Source: Boswellia sacra (lineage: Eukaryota; Streptophyta; Magnoliopsida; Sapindales; Burseraceae). From it: a stretch of DNA of 64,000 nucleotides. Position 1 is the stretch's first letter; every line of letters starts with the position of its first letter. Positions 11,965 through 23,250 of the stretch are shown in pieces. The translations under genes and the position numbers were made by a program. The stretch lies in contig SNVD02008802.1 in the NCBI GenBank assembly GCA_013180625.2, positions 186,001-250,000 on the forward strand, read 5' to 3'. The notes beneath the pieces are model-generated. The model did no database searches. It was given only the letters and a program-made list of their open reading frames with translations, and was not told the origin of the DNA.

Positions 11965-14632
11965 GTTTTGTTGCATCATTTTGCTGCCTAATATTATTAA
12001 TTAATTCACTTGCATTTTCCAACTAACCTTGATCTACCTGGGTTGGTTTTTTATTTAAGATTGTTAGATATAATTAGTCTTTTTTTTTCAAAAATTGTTC
12101 TTTTGTATCTTTCATCTGCTAATTGCAAAATTAGAAGTCTTGATCCCGCATCTATATTTCACAAATCTGTTTTATTTTTGTTTAGTAGAGCATTCACTTC
12201 CTTTTATTCTTCTGTAGGACTTCGCTTCTCCACTGAAATTCTTCCTTCTTCCTTTGATAATTTCTCTGTGTTAAAATTGTAGGAGTTTTTTTTTTGGTTA
12301 TTGCCCCTCGGTTGACTTTCATTTTCCTCTTCTTTCTTTTTTTAATTATCTTTTGCTACTTGATCATTCCATGGAATGGCAAAGTGAAAGTTCTTTAAAT
12401 TTGTGATTAATGTGAACCATGAAGATTTTCGATGTATCAGTTCTTGCTTTTTGATGTTTAAAATCATGAAAGGTAACCTTTAATCTTTTTTTTTTTTTTG
12501 GTGCATGGGGCCTTGATTGCATAATAAAACAAACTAAGTATTACAATAAATTGAAAATTATGGTTGGATTCTATATACGAACTTTTTTTCTTTCTCAACA
12601 TGATTAATATAATATATTTAAATTAGATAGCTATGATTAGATATAAAAGTTTTAATGTTGAAGTTACTGTAACTGTTGGCGCCAATCCTTCTATATAGGC
12701 CTTGTGAAAATGTAAGTGAAATGTAATCCTCGTATTCAGCATTGGCTTTCATGTGTTTAAAGTAACAATTAAATATTTATTGTTTGTGGATTCAAGTCTA
12801 AATCTATGTAGAAATAAATATATGAACCATATCCGTCTAAGATTTCATAAACTCTGCTAACAGAGGAGAGGTGGAGAAAGTAAGGTCTGCAACACTTATT
12901 TTTAAATATCAAAAAAAAATTCCTTTTATTTGTTTAATAATTTGTTTAGAGATTTGTGGTGAAGCCAGTCTAACACAAAGACATTTTAATATATTACGCA
13001 GTCTGTTGTCTCTAACTCTATGGTTACCATAAGAAAATTAATAAATTAATTAATATGGAACTTTAGGTTGTGATTTTGAAAAAGGGTATTATTTCTTTCT
13101 TGTTTTAAAGTGGGGTAATTGTTATCATATGATATCATTTCTTTCGACAAATTTAATTTTTTAGCTTTACTTGTACAATCTTACTTTTTTATATTTTAAA
13201 TACTAATTATTATATGATCCTTAATAAATTATTTCTTTTAAGTTATAAATTTACATTTCCTAAATTAGTTATATATGCACATTATTTGTATATTATTTAT
13301 TATCATTACTTTTATAGAGTTTCGGTTTCCTTAACCACTTATTACCATTTGTTTACTTAGCTCCACTCCCACTAAATAGTCAATTGGTTATAATATATTC
13401 ATTTTGTTTTCGTTGATGAGCCTATTAATTACAATTTGTCTCTCTCCTCACAAGGTCAACCATTGTAGGCTAATACCAACTTTCGCTTCTCTCATTTTCT
13501 CTCCACTTCGTCTCCTCTCTCATAATTTTATTACTTTTGCTCCTCTCTCTCCCTCTTTTTCTCGCCTTGTATATTTAACTTCTTTTATGCCGCGGCCCAC
13601 ACTTCACCTCCCTCAATTATTTACACTCCAGCAGCCTCTCATAACATATGTTAACTCTTTTACTCAAAAGATTTTGCCTTTATAGCATATTAACACGTGA
13701 ATTCCATCATTCTTCAATTATTCTCAACCCCGACCACACTATTATATACTCTATACTTACTCATTTATTTATAAATTTATTTGATTCAATTATTATTCTT
13801 ACTATTTAGTTATTATTGATTAATTGCTTTAAATACAATAAATAAGTTATTACACAAATGTGTTAGGAATTTTTAGAAGATTATATCCTCATTAAAATAG
13901 GCTCTCACATGCATCTAATGTTTATGAATATGCTAATAATATATGAATTTAATTTGATTCACAAATGCAGTTAATGATTTAATGCCATAGTAAGTTGTAT
14001 TCATTGACCTTCACTTTAGGTAAGAGTTGAACGAGAATTTCTTAAACTAGATAAAGTAAGTCTTACAAACAGTTCATTATGGACTCAAGGGAGCGTGCTA
14101 CCTGTTTCAAAGACTCTTAATTGGTGCAAGGTAAGCCAATGTCGTTAACTTGCAAATCATGGATGAAACTGAGATTTACTAACTATAATTGCTATTCCAA
14201 TTTTTCAGAGTTGAAATTGTTATTTTGAAAAGTTATTAATTAATTATATATTTGGTTGTCAATCTCTTTTAGGTTCCTATCATTTCAAGCAAATATTCGA
14301 TCACCTAAACTAGATAATAGAGAAACCTAATCCACTATACTGAAAAATCACAGATAAATTAAAAGAGAAACCTAATCTCTTTTATTTTCTTGTATTTTTG
14401 TTTATTGAGGAGCGCACTGTTGTTAGAAGCTAGAAGTTGGACTTTGTTGTGTGATAATTTAAGAATCTTTGAAGTTTTTTATTTTTTGGAGGTTGAAAAT
14501 TTAATTAAGTTGGAAGTTCAATTTGTAGTTTATGAACTATGAGATTGCATTATCTAATTAATGATGATTCTGATTTAATGGGTATAGTAAGTTCATAAGA
14601 TTTTTTTTTTTTTTTTTTTTTTGCAATGAGAT
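11965..14632. other. AT-rich interior of the CACTA element
   Basis: No gene is supported. The stretch holds T-rich tracts, intron-like sequence and scattered short open frames. A T(24)-class tract at about 14601-14622 immediately precedes the next exon-like segment. A short GC-richer patch lies at about 13580-13640. Confidence 0.5.
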
Positions 14633-14718
14633 TGCTAAGAATGCTAAGAACAAATTGAAGTTAAAAGATATGAAAATTGCTGCCCCTGAGGAGGTTGAAA
14701 AGGACTCCTCGATGGCGG
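14633..14718 (+). pseudogene. Possible captured exon (unidentified)
   Basis: After a long T tract and an AG, the sequence reads IAKNAKNKLKLKDMKIAAPE followed by EVEKDSSMA, then GTAAGA, a good plant splice donor at 14719. A polypyrimidine tract, an AG, an open frame and a GTAAG together look like a real exon. The charged, lysine- and glutamate-rich peptide is not one I recognise. Its location between other exon-like pieces inside the CACTA element suggests capture of several adjacent exons or of several genes. Confidence 0.4.
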
Positions 14719-15226
14719 TAAGAAAATACTATTAAATTCTTTGGGTTTTGAATATTCAACTAAATACATGTATTATAACCTATGCTATTTACAATCTTAT
14801 GTTGATATAAGTCAGGAAACTTATTCTCTCTTAATTTCTCTCTCTCTCTCTCTTTTGATTTGTTACTGAGTTAGAGAAATCGGAATACTTTGATTTAAAA
14901 ATTTTTTCCTTGGTATTAGAAACTTGATCTTTTTTTTTTCATTTTTATAATTCATTATAATTATGTTCTTTTTTTCTAATTAATTTTCTCGGTGCCCTTT
15001 ATGGATGGATTCCTTAAAAATATAAAATTTGAGATTATGTTGGAGGCTTCAAGACTAACTTCTAATCATGAAAATTTGGAGTTTGATTCTGTCATGTATC
15101 TTTGATGTTATTGAAGCTATGATCCTTTTTGAATGATCAGAAGATTCAGTATTGTGTTTCTTGTGCTATGACACATTTTTTTCTTTTTCTCATCAACTCT
15201 TGCTGAGGTATAAATATTATCTCCAG

Positions 15227-15382
15227 GGATTCCTAGAATAGACAAACTAGAGATTGAAGGGAGGGGTTTCCATACCAACTTGTATGCTGTCCGTGGAATT
15301 TATAGTGGAGGAAGAGAAGGAAAAAGTAGAATTCAATGGCTTAGATCAATGGTGGGAAGTCCTGATCTTATCTTTATACAAG
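15227..15382 (+). pseudogene. AIR9-like exon captured by the CACTA element
   Basis: After an acceptor (CTCCAG, ending at 15226) the frame reads IPRIDKLEIEGRGFHTNLYA, then VRGIYSGGREGKSRIQWLRS and MVGSPDLIFIQ. I recognise this as the A9-repeat region of AIR9, a large plant microtubule-associated protein; the IQWLRSMVGSPDL string is distinctive. The last codon is split before a GT donor that now lies at 19439, because the hAT element inserted at the very end of the exon and duplicated its final 8 bases (TATACAAG). The piece is a single exon out of a very large gene, so it cannot be functional AIR9. Capture by the CACTA element is the simplest explanation. Attribution rests on remembered sequence. 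Confidence 0.6.
15375..15382. repeat. hAT target site duplication, left copy (TATACAAG)
   Basis: TATACAAG occurs immediately before the hAT end at 15383 and again at 19431-19438 immediately after the other end. A perfect 8 bp duplication is the hallmark of hAT insertion. Confidence 0.95.
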
Positions 15383-18300
15383 TAGAGGTGGAACCAATCC
15401 CCATGGGGATGGGGCCCCGCAATTCCCCAACCCGTTTGGGTCGGGGATGGGGGGCTAAAAATGGGTAATGGGGTGGGGATGGGGATAATAATTTTACCCG
15501 AAATTAAATGGTGATAGGGATGGGGATTGTGCTTCAAGCCCAGCCCGGCCCGTTCCCCGAAATTAAAATAAAATAATAAATATATATATTTTTAGTAATC
15601 TAATAGACTAATACTTATACCCTTATTATTTATCACCCTTCTTGTAAAACTTAATATCCAGCCTACTTTAATAAAACCCAAGCCCAATCTAGCCCACCTT
15701 TGTTTGCCTTGCTTTTGCTAACAAAAAATAAAAACCCTAGCATGCACATAATGATTTGTTTTTCCATTCGTGAATTGTGATTTTATTGCTACTGATTTGC
15801 ATAGTCATCTGTGAGAGAGGAAGAAATAAGTCTCGTATGATTAGATGAGGAAGAGTCAAGAAGTGGATATCATCTCAGATCTAGCTTCTGCGGCATTCTC
15901 ACTTTCAGGTTCTCACTTGTACTTCATTGTGCTTTTCTACTTACTGTTTCATTAATTAAACTCCTTTGACCGTAAGCAACAGACTCAAGGAAAAAAGTTA
16001 AATATTATATCATTGATTAGCACTAAAAGCCAAACGGAATTGAATTTCAATGGAATAAACAATGAATCAAACAGTAGATTTTATGTTTGATATAGTTAAT
16101 TGCTTCAAGATCGTTGAAAAGCTGCATCGTACGATATGATATATTTAAATATTCAATTGTATGTTAATATAAAATCTAGTAAATAAGGTAGCGGGGTCGA
16201 AGATTGAAGTAAAATACACAAACAAAGTCAAAGTTGGCTAGTGGCGGGTCTAAGGGAAAAAAATAAACATAGCATCCTGGAAGCTTTTGTTTAAAATATT
16301 CAAAGAAAACCTTTTATACTCATTACAATATTTTTTGTTTTTGTACTATAATTATTATTATATATCAAATTTTCACTCGTGAATTGTGATCTTACATGTT
16401 GGGTGCACCTTTTTCTCTTTTATATATATATATATATTATAATACAAAGTTTTGCATAAGAAAAGTGAGCTTGCATTTTTATTTTCCTTTTTGATTTGGC
16501 ATTTGTGTTGGTGAGAAAAGTGAATTATTAGTAGAAAATTCATATGAATTTTTTACTAATTTAATAGAAAACCAATCTAAAGTTATTTATTTATGTAATT
16601 AATCATGAATTATTATGTGTTTTCTATTTTAGTTTATTTTAAAATATATGTTGAATTTCTTTTTTTCTTGTTATTTTTAGATTAAAGATGTCCACCCTAC
16701 AATTACTAGATGAAGTAGAGACAAGAGGTACTAAGAGAGTATTAAATGAATCAGAAGTTGGAGATATTAGAGTAGAGGTTAGGACAAGACAAGGAAGATT
16801 GAGATCCGTTGTATGGCAACATTACAAAAAGCAAAAAATTAATGGTGAGGAGAAAGCCATATGTAATTATTGTAACTGTAAACTTGTGAGAAGAGCTACC
16901 GATGGGACAAGACACTTGCATGACCACTTGAAGACTTGTCTTAAGAGAAATCAAAAAGACTTTAAGCAATATTGTTTGAAAGGGGCCAAAACAAATGAAG
17001 GAAAGACCACATTAGAAGCATATAGTTATGATCCTGGTGTTACTAAAAGGGAAATTGCTTCTATGATCATTTTGCATGAGTATCCTATAAGTGTGGTTGA
17101 ACATGAAGGTTTTAGAAGAGTTTGTAAATCTCTTAATCCATTATTCAAGCCAATGTGTCGGTCAACAATCAAAAATGAAATATTTCAAATCTATGAGCTT
17201 GAGAAGGAAAAGCTTAATAGGTTGATTGCAAACAACAAGAGTAGAATTGCAATTACAACTGATATGTGGACAGCTAGCAATCAAACGAGAGGATACATGG
17301 CGGTGACAGCACACTTTATTGATGATTCTTGGGCTTTACAAAGTCGTATAATGAGGTACAATTTCTTTAACTTCTTTTTGTTAATATCATATTGATTTTC
17401 GATTATATTATTGTAAGAATTTGTTTATAATCATTTTTAATATAATCTTTTAGGTTTGTATACGTGCCTTGTCCGTATACAGCTAAGCAGCTTTGTGAGG
17501 TGTTGTATCGGTGCTTGATGGACTTGAACATTGATCGTAAGTTGTCTGCATTAATTGTTGATAATTGTAGCACTAATGATCTCATGGTTACTTATTTGTT
17601 AGAGAAACTTTCTTCTAAAGATCTAATTTTGGGTGGGACATTGTTTCATATGCGTTGTTCTGCACATATATTAAATCTGATTGTAAAGGCTGGTCTAGAT
17701 GTAATTGGTGAGGAGATTGACAGGATACGTTGATGTGTAGCATATTGGACAGAAACACAAAAAAGAATTGAGAAATTTGAGGATGTTGTGAAGAAATTAA
17801 AGATTTCTACTAATAAAAAGTTACATCTTGATTGTAAAACAAGATGGAACTCTACATATTTAATGCTTACAAGTGCAATACCATATAGAAGTGTTTTCTC
17901 TCATTTGAAACAACGCCATCCAAAGTTTTGGAATTTGCCAACTGACAATGATTGGGAGTTAGCCATGGTCTTAGAGGAAAATTTGAAGTTGTTTTATGGA
18001 GTCACTGAAATGTTCTCTGGGAGTAAGTACCCTACAACTAATTTATTTTTTCTACAAGTTTATGAGATTAGATTGCCATTATCTGATTGGCTAGAATCTT
18101 CTTATTTTGAAATTAAAAAAATGGCATCTAATATGATATTAAAGTGTGAGAAATATTGGCAAGTGATCCATGGAGTAATGGCAATAGCAACAATGTTGGA
18201 TCCTTGGTATAAAATGAAATTGGTTGAGTACTACTTTCCCATGGTCTTCGGTTGTGAAGAGGCTTCTTTCCATATTGAGAGAGTTAGGAAACTCTGTTTG

Positions 18301-19430
18301 GATTTAGTAAATGAGTATGAGACCAAAAAGAAGAATAAAGAGACTTTTGAACATGATGCTTCTTCAATAGCACATTTATCTTCTTGTTTTCTGATTAGTA
18401 ATTCTAGTAGAAAAACTGTACGCATGATTAAATTTGAATTGTTTGCCAAATCTAGTGATAGTGGGGCTTCAAAAATTGAGTTTGATACTTACTTGGATGA
18501 AAAAGTTTTGCCTATGACAAATGATTTTGATATATTGAGTTGGTGGAAAGCAAACGGTAGTAAGTATCCCATATTGGCTGAGGTTGCAAGAGATATTCTA
18601 GCTATTCCAGTGTCTACTGTTGCCTTCGAGTCTGCATTCAGTACTGGTGGGAGATTTTTGAGTGATCGACGTAGTAGTCTTCATCCAAGAACAATAGAGG
18701 CTTTGATGTGTTCTAATAGTTGGTTATGGGCTTACTTGCGAGGTACTTGTTTTAATTTAAACATTTTATATTTATTTTTAATTATCATGCTACTTTGCTT
18801 GAATTATTATTATTTTTCAAATTAGGTTCTTCTACAAATAATTTTGGATGCTCCACATCTTTTGATGAAGATAAAGATGTTGATGATGATCCTCATTCTT
18901 TATGTATTGTTGACAACGACGAGGTAATATATTGTTTCTATCTAATTATCTAATTCTATTAACACTTTTGCAATTATATCTTCATTATTTATTTAATCTA
19001 ATAATTGATTTTTTTTTTATAGGATAGTGAAGATCTTTGAGAAGAAAGCATAGTTATGTGGGAGAGATATATTTTCATTTTGGAACAATAAAATGTTATT
19101 TTTTGTGCATGTAATGAAATGTTGATATTATTTTAAGAATGTTGATCATCTAAAGATTTATTAACATTTATTTGTAGGTATGTTGCTTGAGGTTTATAGT
19201 TGTAATTTAAAATATGTCAAGTATAAATTTTGAAAGTTAAAATTTTAAATTTTTAACAAGTAAATGGGGTTAGGGATGGGGATGGGGATGCATTTTGGTT
19301 TTGGGGATTCCCCATCCCCATCCCCGATTTAAAAAATTAGGGATTAATAAGGGATGGGGATTGATATTTTAATTGGAGACAGGGATGGGGATGGCATCCC
19401 CACCCCTAACCCGGCCCGATTCCACCTCTA
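15383..19430 (+). mobile_element. hAT transposon, near-autonomous, 4048 bp
   Basis: The termini are TAGAGGTGGAAC at the left and a right end whose reverse complement starts TAGAGGTGGAAT, giving an 11 bp terminal inverted repeat. Perfect 8 bp target duplications flank it. Both subterminal zones are dominated by G-rich GGGGATGGGGAT-type repeats and their complement (15401-15540 and 19265-19405). The interior encodes a four-exon transposase with one stop codon. It sits in a captured exon inside the CACTA element, so it is the youngest layer of that nest. A 608 bp internally deleted relative with the same ends is at 58063-58670 in the opposite orientation. Confidence 0.95.
16688..19040 (+). pseudogene. 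hAT transposase with BED zinc finger; one nonsense codon
   Basis: The exons I infer are 16688-17355, 17454-18742, 18826-18923 and 19023-19040. All junctions are GT-AG and phases match, giving 691 codons including the stop. The N-terminal BED zinc finger is visible at VWQHYKKQK, then CNYC and HLHDHLKTC (residues about 38-80). The catalytic region contains AITTDMWTASNQTRGYMAVT (about 193-212) and later CKTRWNSTYLML. The C-terminal dimerisation domain has LSWWKANGSKYPILAEVARD and STVAFESAFSTGGRFLSDRR. The tail is acidic. The one clear lesion is TGA at 17731-17733 (codon 316), within an otherwise open frame. A transposase of this kind would excise and reinsert elements with TAGAGGTGG ends. It is probably inactive in this copy unless the stop is bypassed. 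Confidence 0.9.
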
Positions 19431-19438
19431 TATACAAG

Positions 19439-20310
19439 GTACTCTAAATTCTGAAAGTTATTTTTTCACGAGTCAGCAACATATAAGAATTCACAGTTGA
19501 GTCAGATCTTCACTGATGAGTGCTCTTTCATATGTTGGTATGTGCCTCTATAATCACTGTAAACCAAACACTTCATATGCCATGTAAAAGGAATAATTGC
19601 ACCAATGACATTGGAGCTGGAAATGAGCAGAATTTGTACACCATAAACACCATAATATATTGTTTAACAAGAAGATGACCCACTTTTATGTGTTTATTTT
19701 ATTTTTGCTCAAACATTAAATAAATTATTGCCAGCAACTAGGAATCTCACTTCAGTATTATATAAACAGGAAGACCTGTCCTATTTACATTTTATAGTAA
19801 TCTCTCTGCTTTCAGTATAAAGTAAAAGGTATTTGGGGAACAAATTCCCCATCTTAATTCAAACTGTTTTGGAGAGAATTAATGAATTAATGGTTGGAAG
19901 CCATCTGGTGAGGGCCTGCTTCCGTCTTTCAACGAAATTGATTTATTTGCACTTTTGTTGTAGTTGCCCCTATCACAAATTTAAACTTGTGCAGATTGTT
20001 TCCTAGTGATATTAGGAAACTGAGCTCACAACAAAATTTAACTGAGGCAAGCGAAAATTGTTATTAATATACATGTTGTATTTGGTGTTAGGTGGTTTCT
20101 ATAAGCTTAACTTTTGGGGTTAGTGACTCCTTTATATGGTATTAGAGCTGGGTTGAATAAGATGTCTTGTGTCTGATTTCCCTTATATATTCCTTATTTT
20201 GTCTACTTTGGAGCTTCAACGCATTTATCTTCACCTTATGTGCTATTTGGAATCTTGTAATATACAAATTATATATTATATACAAATTATATACATTTCA
20301 AAATAAAAAA
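19439..20310. other. CACTA interior right of the hAT insertion, no gene seen
   Basis: The stretch opens with the splice-donor-like GTACTC that followed the captured exon before the hAT insertion. The rest is unassigned AT-rich sequence with no convincing exon. A near-palindromic stretch of ATATACAAATT repeats lies at about 20261-20300, leading into the subterminal repeats. Confidence 0.5.
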
Positions 20311-20848
20311 TATATAATACGTGTCAGCCTGAACTAGACTAACACGTATTATATATTTTTAAAGGTATATGTCAGCCAAAAACCGACACATAAAAGTTAC
20401 ACGAAAACAATGAAATATGTGTCACTCAGTGAATGAAATTAGATGTCGGCCTAAAACTGACACATATGTTATCGGTAAATGTCGGTCGTAAAATGACACA
20501 TATGTATTAAGAGATGCCCTTTTGTGTCAATCAACGAATGACACTGGCATGTCGTTCTTTGACCAACACAAGATTTGTGTCAGTCAATGAATGACACTAG
20601 CATGTCGTTCCTTAACCGACACAAGATTTGTGTCACTTATTGACGGACACATATTTGGTACAATCCGATACTATATGACATATATTTGTTAATACATGTC
20701 TATTTCTGAACAACACATATGTTTATGTCAGTTTGACCAAGTGACACATATAGAATATGTGACAGGTCCATTTATGTAACGCGAAGACCGATGTATATTG
20801 ATATGTGTCATTTTTCGACCGACATAAAAGACTTTTTTTGTTGTAGTG
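20311..20848. repeat. CACTA right subterminal repeat array
   Basis: GTGTC and its complement GACAC (or near variants such as TGTCGGT and ACCGACA) recur more than 20 times here, often in head-to-head pairs. A unit of about 56 bp containing GTGTCA, then ATGACACT and GCATGTCGTTC, is repeated in tandem at about 20534-20645. CACTA elements normally carry such subterminal motifs as transposase binding sites. The left end has only a few looser copies (about 10685-10750), so the array is asymmetric. Confidence 0.75.
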
Positions 20849-21010
20849 ATTATGGTAGACCCATCATCCACCATGATACAAGGAGATATTTTTCCATCAA
20901 TCTCTATGATGATGAACAATGGCTTATTGTGGTTTCTCTCTTCGAATGGTAGATCTTCATCCGTAAAGATGATTTCTCCTCTTTCTCTTACCCTCTTAGG
21001 TGTTCCTTAA
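20849..21010 (-). pseudogene. Tat aspartic protease active-site fragment
   Basis: The minus strand reads IIEIDGKISPCIMVDDGST and stops at the CACTA boundary. D-D-G-S is the protease catalytic triplet region (usual form D[ST]G, with DDGS or DGGS common in this lineage). The rest of the domain is at 10402-10662, beyond the 10.2 kb insertion. Processing of the gag-pol polyprotein would therefore be impossible in this copy. Confidence 0.75.
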
Positions 21011-23250
21011 GTCAAGGCAACCAGCATTTCAGTAGTAGTGGCAGCCATCGATATCTCTACCTCTGCCAAGGCCCTTGCCATGGCTTTTCTACGTTTTTAG
21101 CATGATATAAATAGATCCCAAATGTTAGCATTCGCTTGAGTTTTCTTCATTTGTTTGATCACTTGATCCTCTTCTTCTTTAGCTTCTTCATTTGTAACTT
21201 TTTTGTCCTTCTCAAATGTCTTCTTAATTGGTTTCTCTTTTTCCTTCTTATGATAAAATCTACCACTCTATGTCATTCTTTAGACATTCTCTCCCTCACT
21301 TTAAGTGGTTCACCCTCATGTGTTTCTTCCTCAATTCTCGTCTCTTCTTCGTCATCACTACTAAAGTCAGGTCAAAAGTTTGGAAGGGTCTTGACTTGAG
21401 GGATGTCATCCCAAATTCTCATGACTCTCACTTCCTTACGCCTTCTAGGCAAGCTCTTTCTCCTTGCAAGACTCTCATCTTGCTTCCCTTTCCTAGCTTC
21501 ACTACTCTTCTTTAACTTTAGTCTCCTAGGTGGTGGGCCTTTTCTAGCCCCGTTTCTAGCTGCCACTCCTTGGCAAATAAGCTTGATGATGTAGGCTTCT
21601 CCTTGATGGGTGTCACTACAACTTCTTCTTCTTTCTCTAGGGGCTCCTCTTCTTATTGGTCACTAAGATTCATAAGTTTGGGCTCTAAGTTTTGCTTGAC
21701 TCCTTTCATTGCAATGTTGGTCTATCCACCTTTCTTGATGTGAATCTTGGCTACTAAAAGAACGGGCTTATCTTCTAGCCTCGTTGTGATCTCTTTGGGC
21801 TTCTCTTCTTTGGATTTTCCAACCTTAGGCTTCTTTGTTGAGACCATCCTTCTAATGGATTAATGTTCTAACTTAGACTTCTCCATTGCAATGTTGGTCT
21901 ATCCACCTTTCTTGATGTGAATCTTGGCTACTAAAAGAACGGGCTTATCTTCTAGCCTCGTTGTGATATCTTTGGGCTTCTCTTCTTTGGATTTTCCAAC
22001 CTTAGGCTTCTTTGTTGAGACCATCCTTCTAATGGATTAATGTTCTAACTTAGACTTCTCCCTTCTCTTGGCTTTCTTGGCCCTATTTAATCTACACTTC
22101 TCGAAAGAATTCATGACTTTCTCTTCAGTCAAGCACGATCCAACCAGTCACTTGGTGGAATTCACACTTCTCATGGTGCCTCTAATTCATTGATGATGGA
22201 TTTGGAAGCTCTCTAAGTGGCAATGGCTGCAAGATCCCTTCGACTCTCGACCTTATAAAGATTTTGGAAAGTGGCCTTCCTAGACAACTAAGCCTTCTTT
22301 GTTGGGCATCTGCCTTCACCTCTATATGCTTCGTGCTAGGCCTACTAGGTTGGTGGTACTGCCCTTGACTTCTTCGAGGCTAGCCATGAGTGTTTCTCTT
22401 CTATCTAAACTCCAATTCTTTTATTTGGATGCCTGAGTCATACAAGTCTTTTGATGTTTTGATAGGGAAACTCACTAATCTATCACTAATGAAAGCATGA
22501 GCTCTATTATCATCATTCAGACCTAGTCTTTCTCCATGGGCCTCATGGTCATCTTGGCAGCTGTGGCCCTCCAACAGACTAGATATTCCGAGAACGTCTT
22601 ATTGGGCTTTTGTTTGGTTGTCTTCAAACCCATCAATGTTATCCCCAGTTGGGTATTACGGTAGTATTATTTCACGAATTATTAAGAAAGTTCCTCCTAA
22701 TCCTCTCGAACTCTCTTTGGGAGGTCACGATACCATGCTACCGCATCATCTTCTAAGGATAGCATGAAGTACTTCAAAATATGCTCTTTTCTCAAAGGAA
22801 TGGTGGGCATGATGGCTGCGTATTGTCTTAAATGTGTGTCAGGATTTCCTTCTCCATTGAACTATGTTAAGTCTGGCAAACGAAACTTTAGAGGCAAATT
22901 TTGGTCTCCCATAAGCAAGACGTCATCTAGGTCTTTGACTACCTTTAGCCCCTTCTTCTTAAAAAAGGACTGGACCTTCTCCATGTCTTTGGCCAACTAC
23001 TTAACCAATTTAGGTTCTTCATGGTTGATTGGGCTTTTCTCTCTATTTCTGCCTTGGCTAGTGTCACTATCACCATCATTATTACTATCAAGTGATGGCT
23101 GATTCATGCGGTTAGGCCCATTTTAGAGTGCTTCAATAAGTTAAGTCATTTGTTGCTAGAGTGTGGTCATGTCAGCTTTCAATTGGATCATTTCTACATT
23201 TCTATTGTTATGCCATTTCATCTTCTTGTCTAATCAAACGACCACCTCAT
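21011..23250 (-). pseudogene. Tat gag, decayed
   Basis: The best conserved block is near 22690-22800 on the minus strand, reading KEHILKYFMLSLEDDAVAWY, then RDLPKRVRE and a stop. This is the core gag motif of plant Tat elements (usual form Y....L.GAA..WY..L). Just before it lies a region equivalent to RLPDL..F.GEG.P..HLRQY. Towards lower coordinates the sequence turns strongly basic (for example KKSSEARKGKQDESLARRKS near 21440-21510) and contains an in-frame 177 bp tandem duplication. Gag would form the virus-like particle around element RNA. Multiple stops show it is dead. Confidence 0.7.
21707..22060. repeat. Two tandem 177 bp copies inside Tat gag
   Basis: Copy one (21707-21883) and copy two (21884-22060) start CATTGCAATGTTGG and end GACTTCTC. 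I see only one difference along them (GATCTC versus GATATC). The unit is 59 codons, so the duplication preserved frame, and the near identity means it is recent relative to the decay of the element. Confidence 0.9.

Larger units (their letters stand above)
10663..20848. mobile_element. CACTA (En/Spm-type) transposon inside Tat protease
   Basis: The left end reads CACTACAAGAAAAT. The right end is TTTTTTTGTTGTAGTG, whose reverse complement begins CACTACAACAAAAAAAG, so 12 of the first 13 terminal bases agree. It is flanked by a perfect 3 bp target duplication ATT (10660-10662 and 20849-20851), as expected for CACTA elements. The right subterminal region is packed with GTGTC/GACAC motifs. About 6.1 kb of the 10.2 kb is its own sequence; the rest is a nested hAT. 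I see no CACTA transposase frame, so it is probably non-autonomous. It contains exon-like pieces, including one similar to AIR9, suggesting gene capture. Orientation cannot be set without a transposase. Confidence 0.9.
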
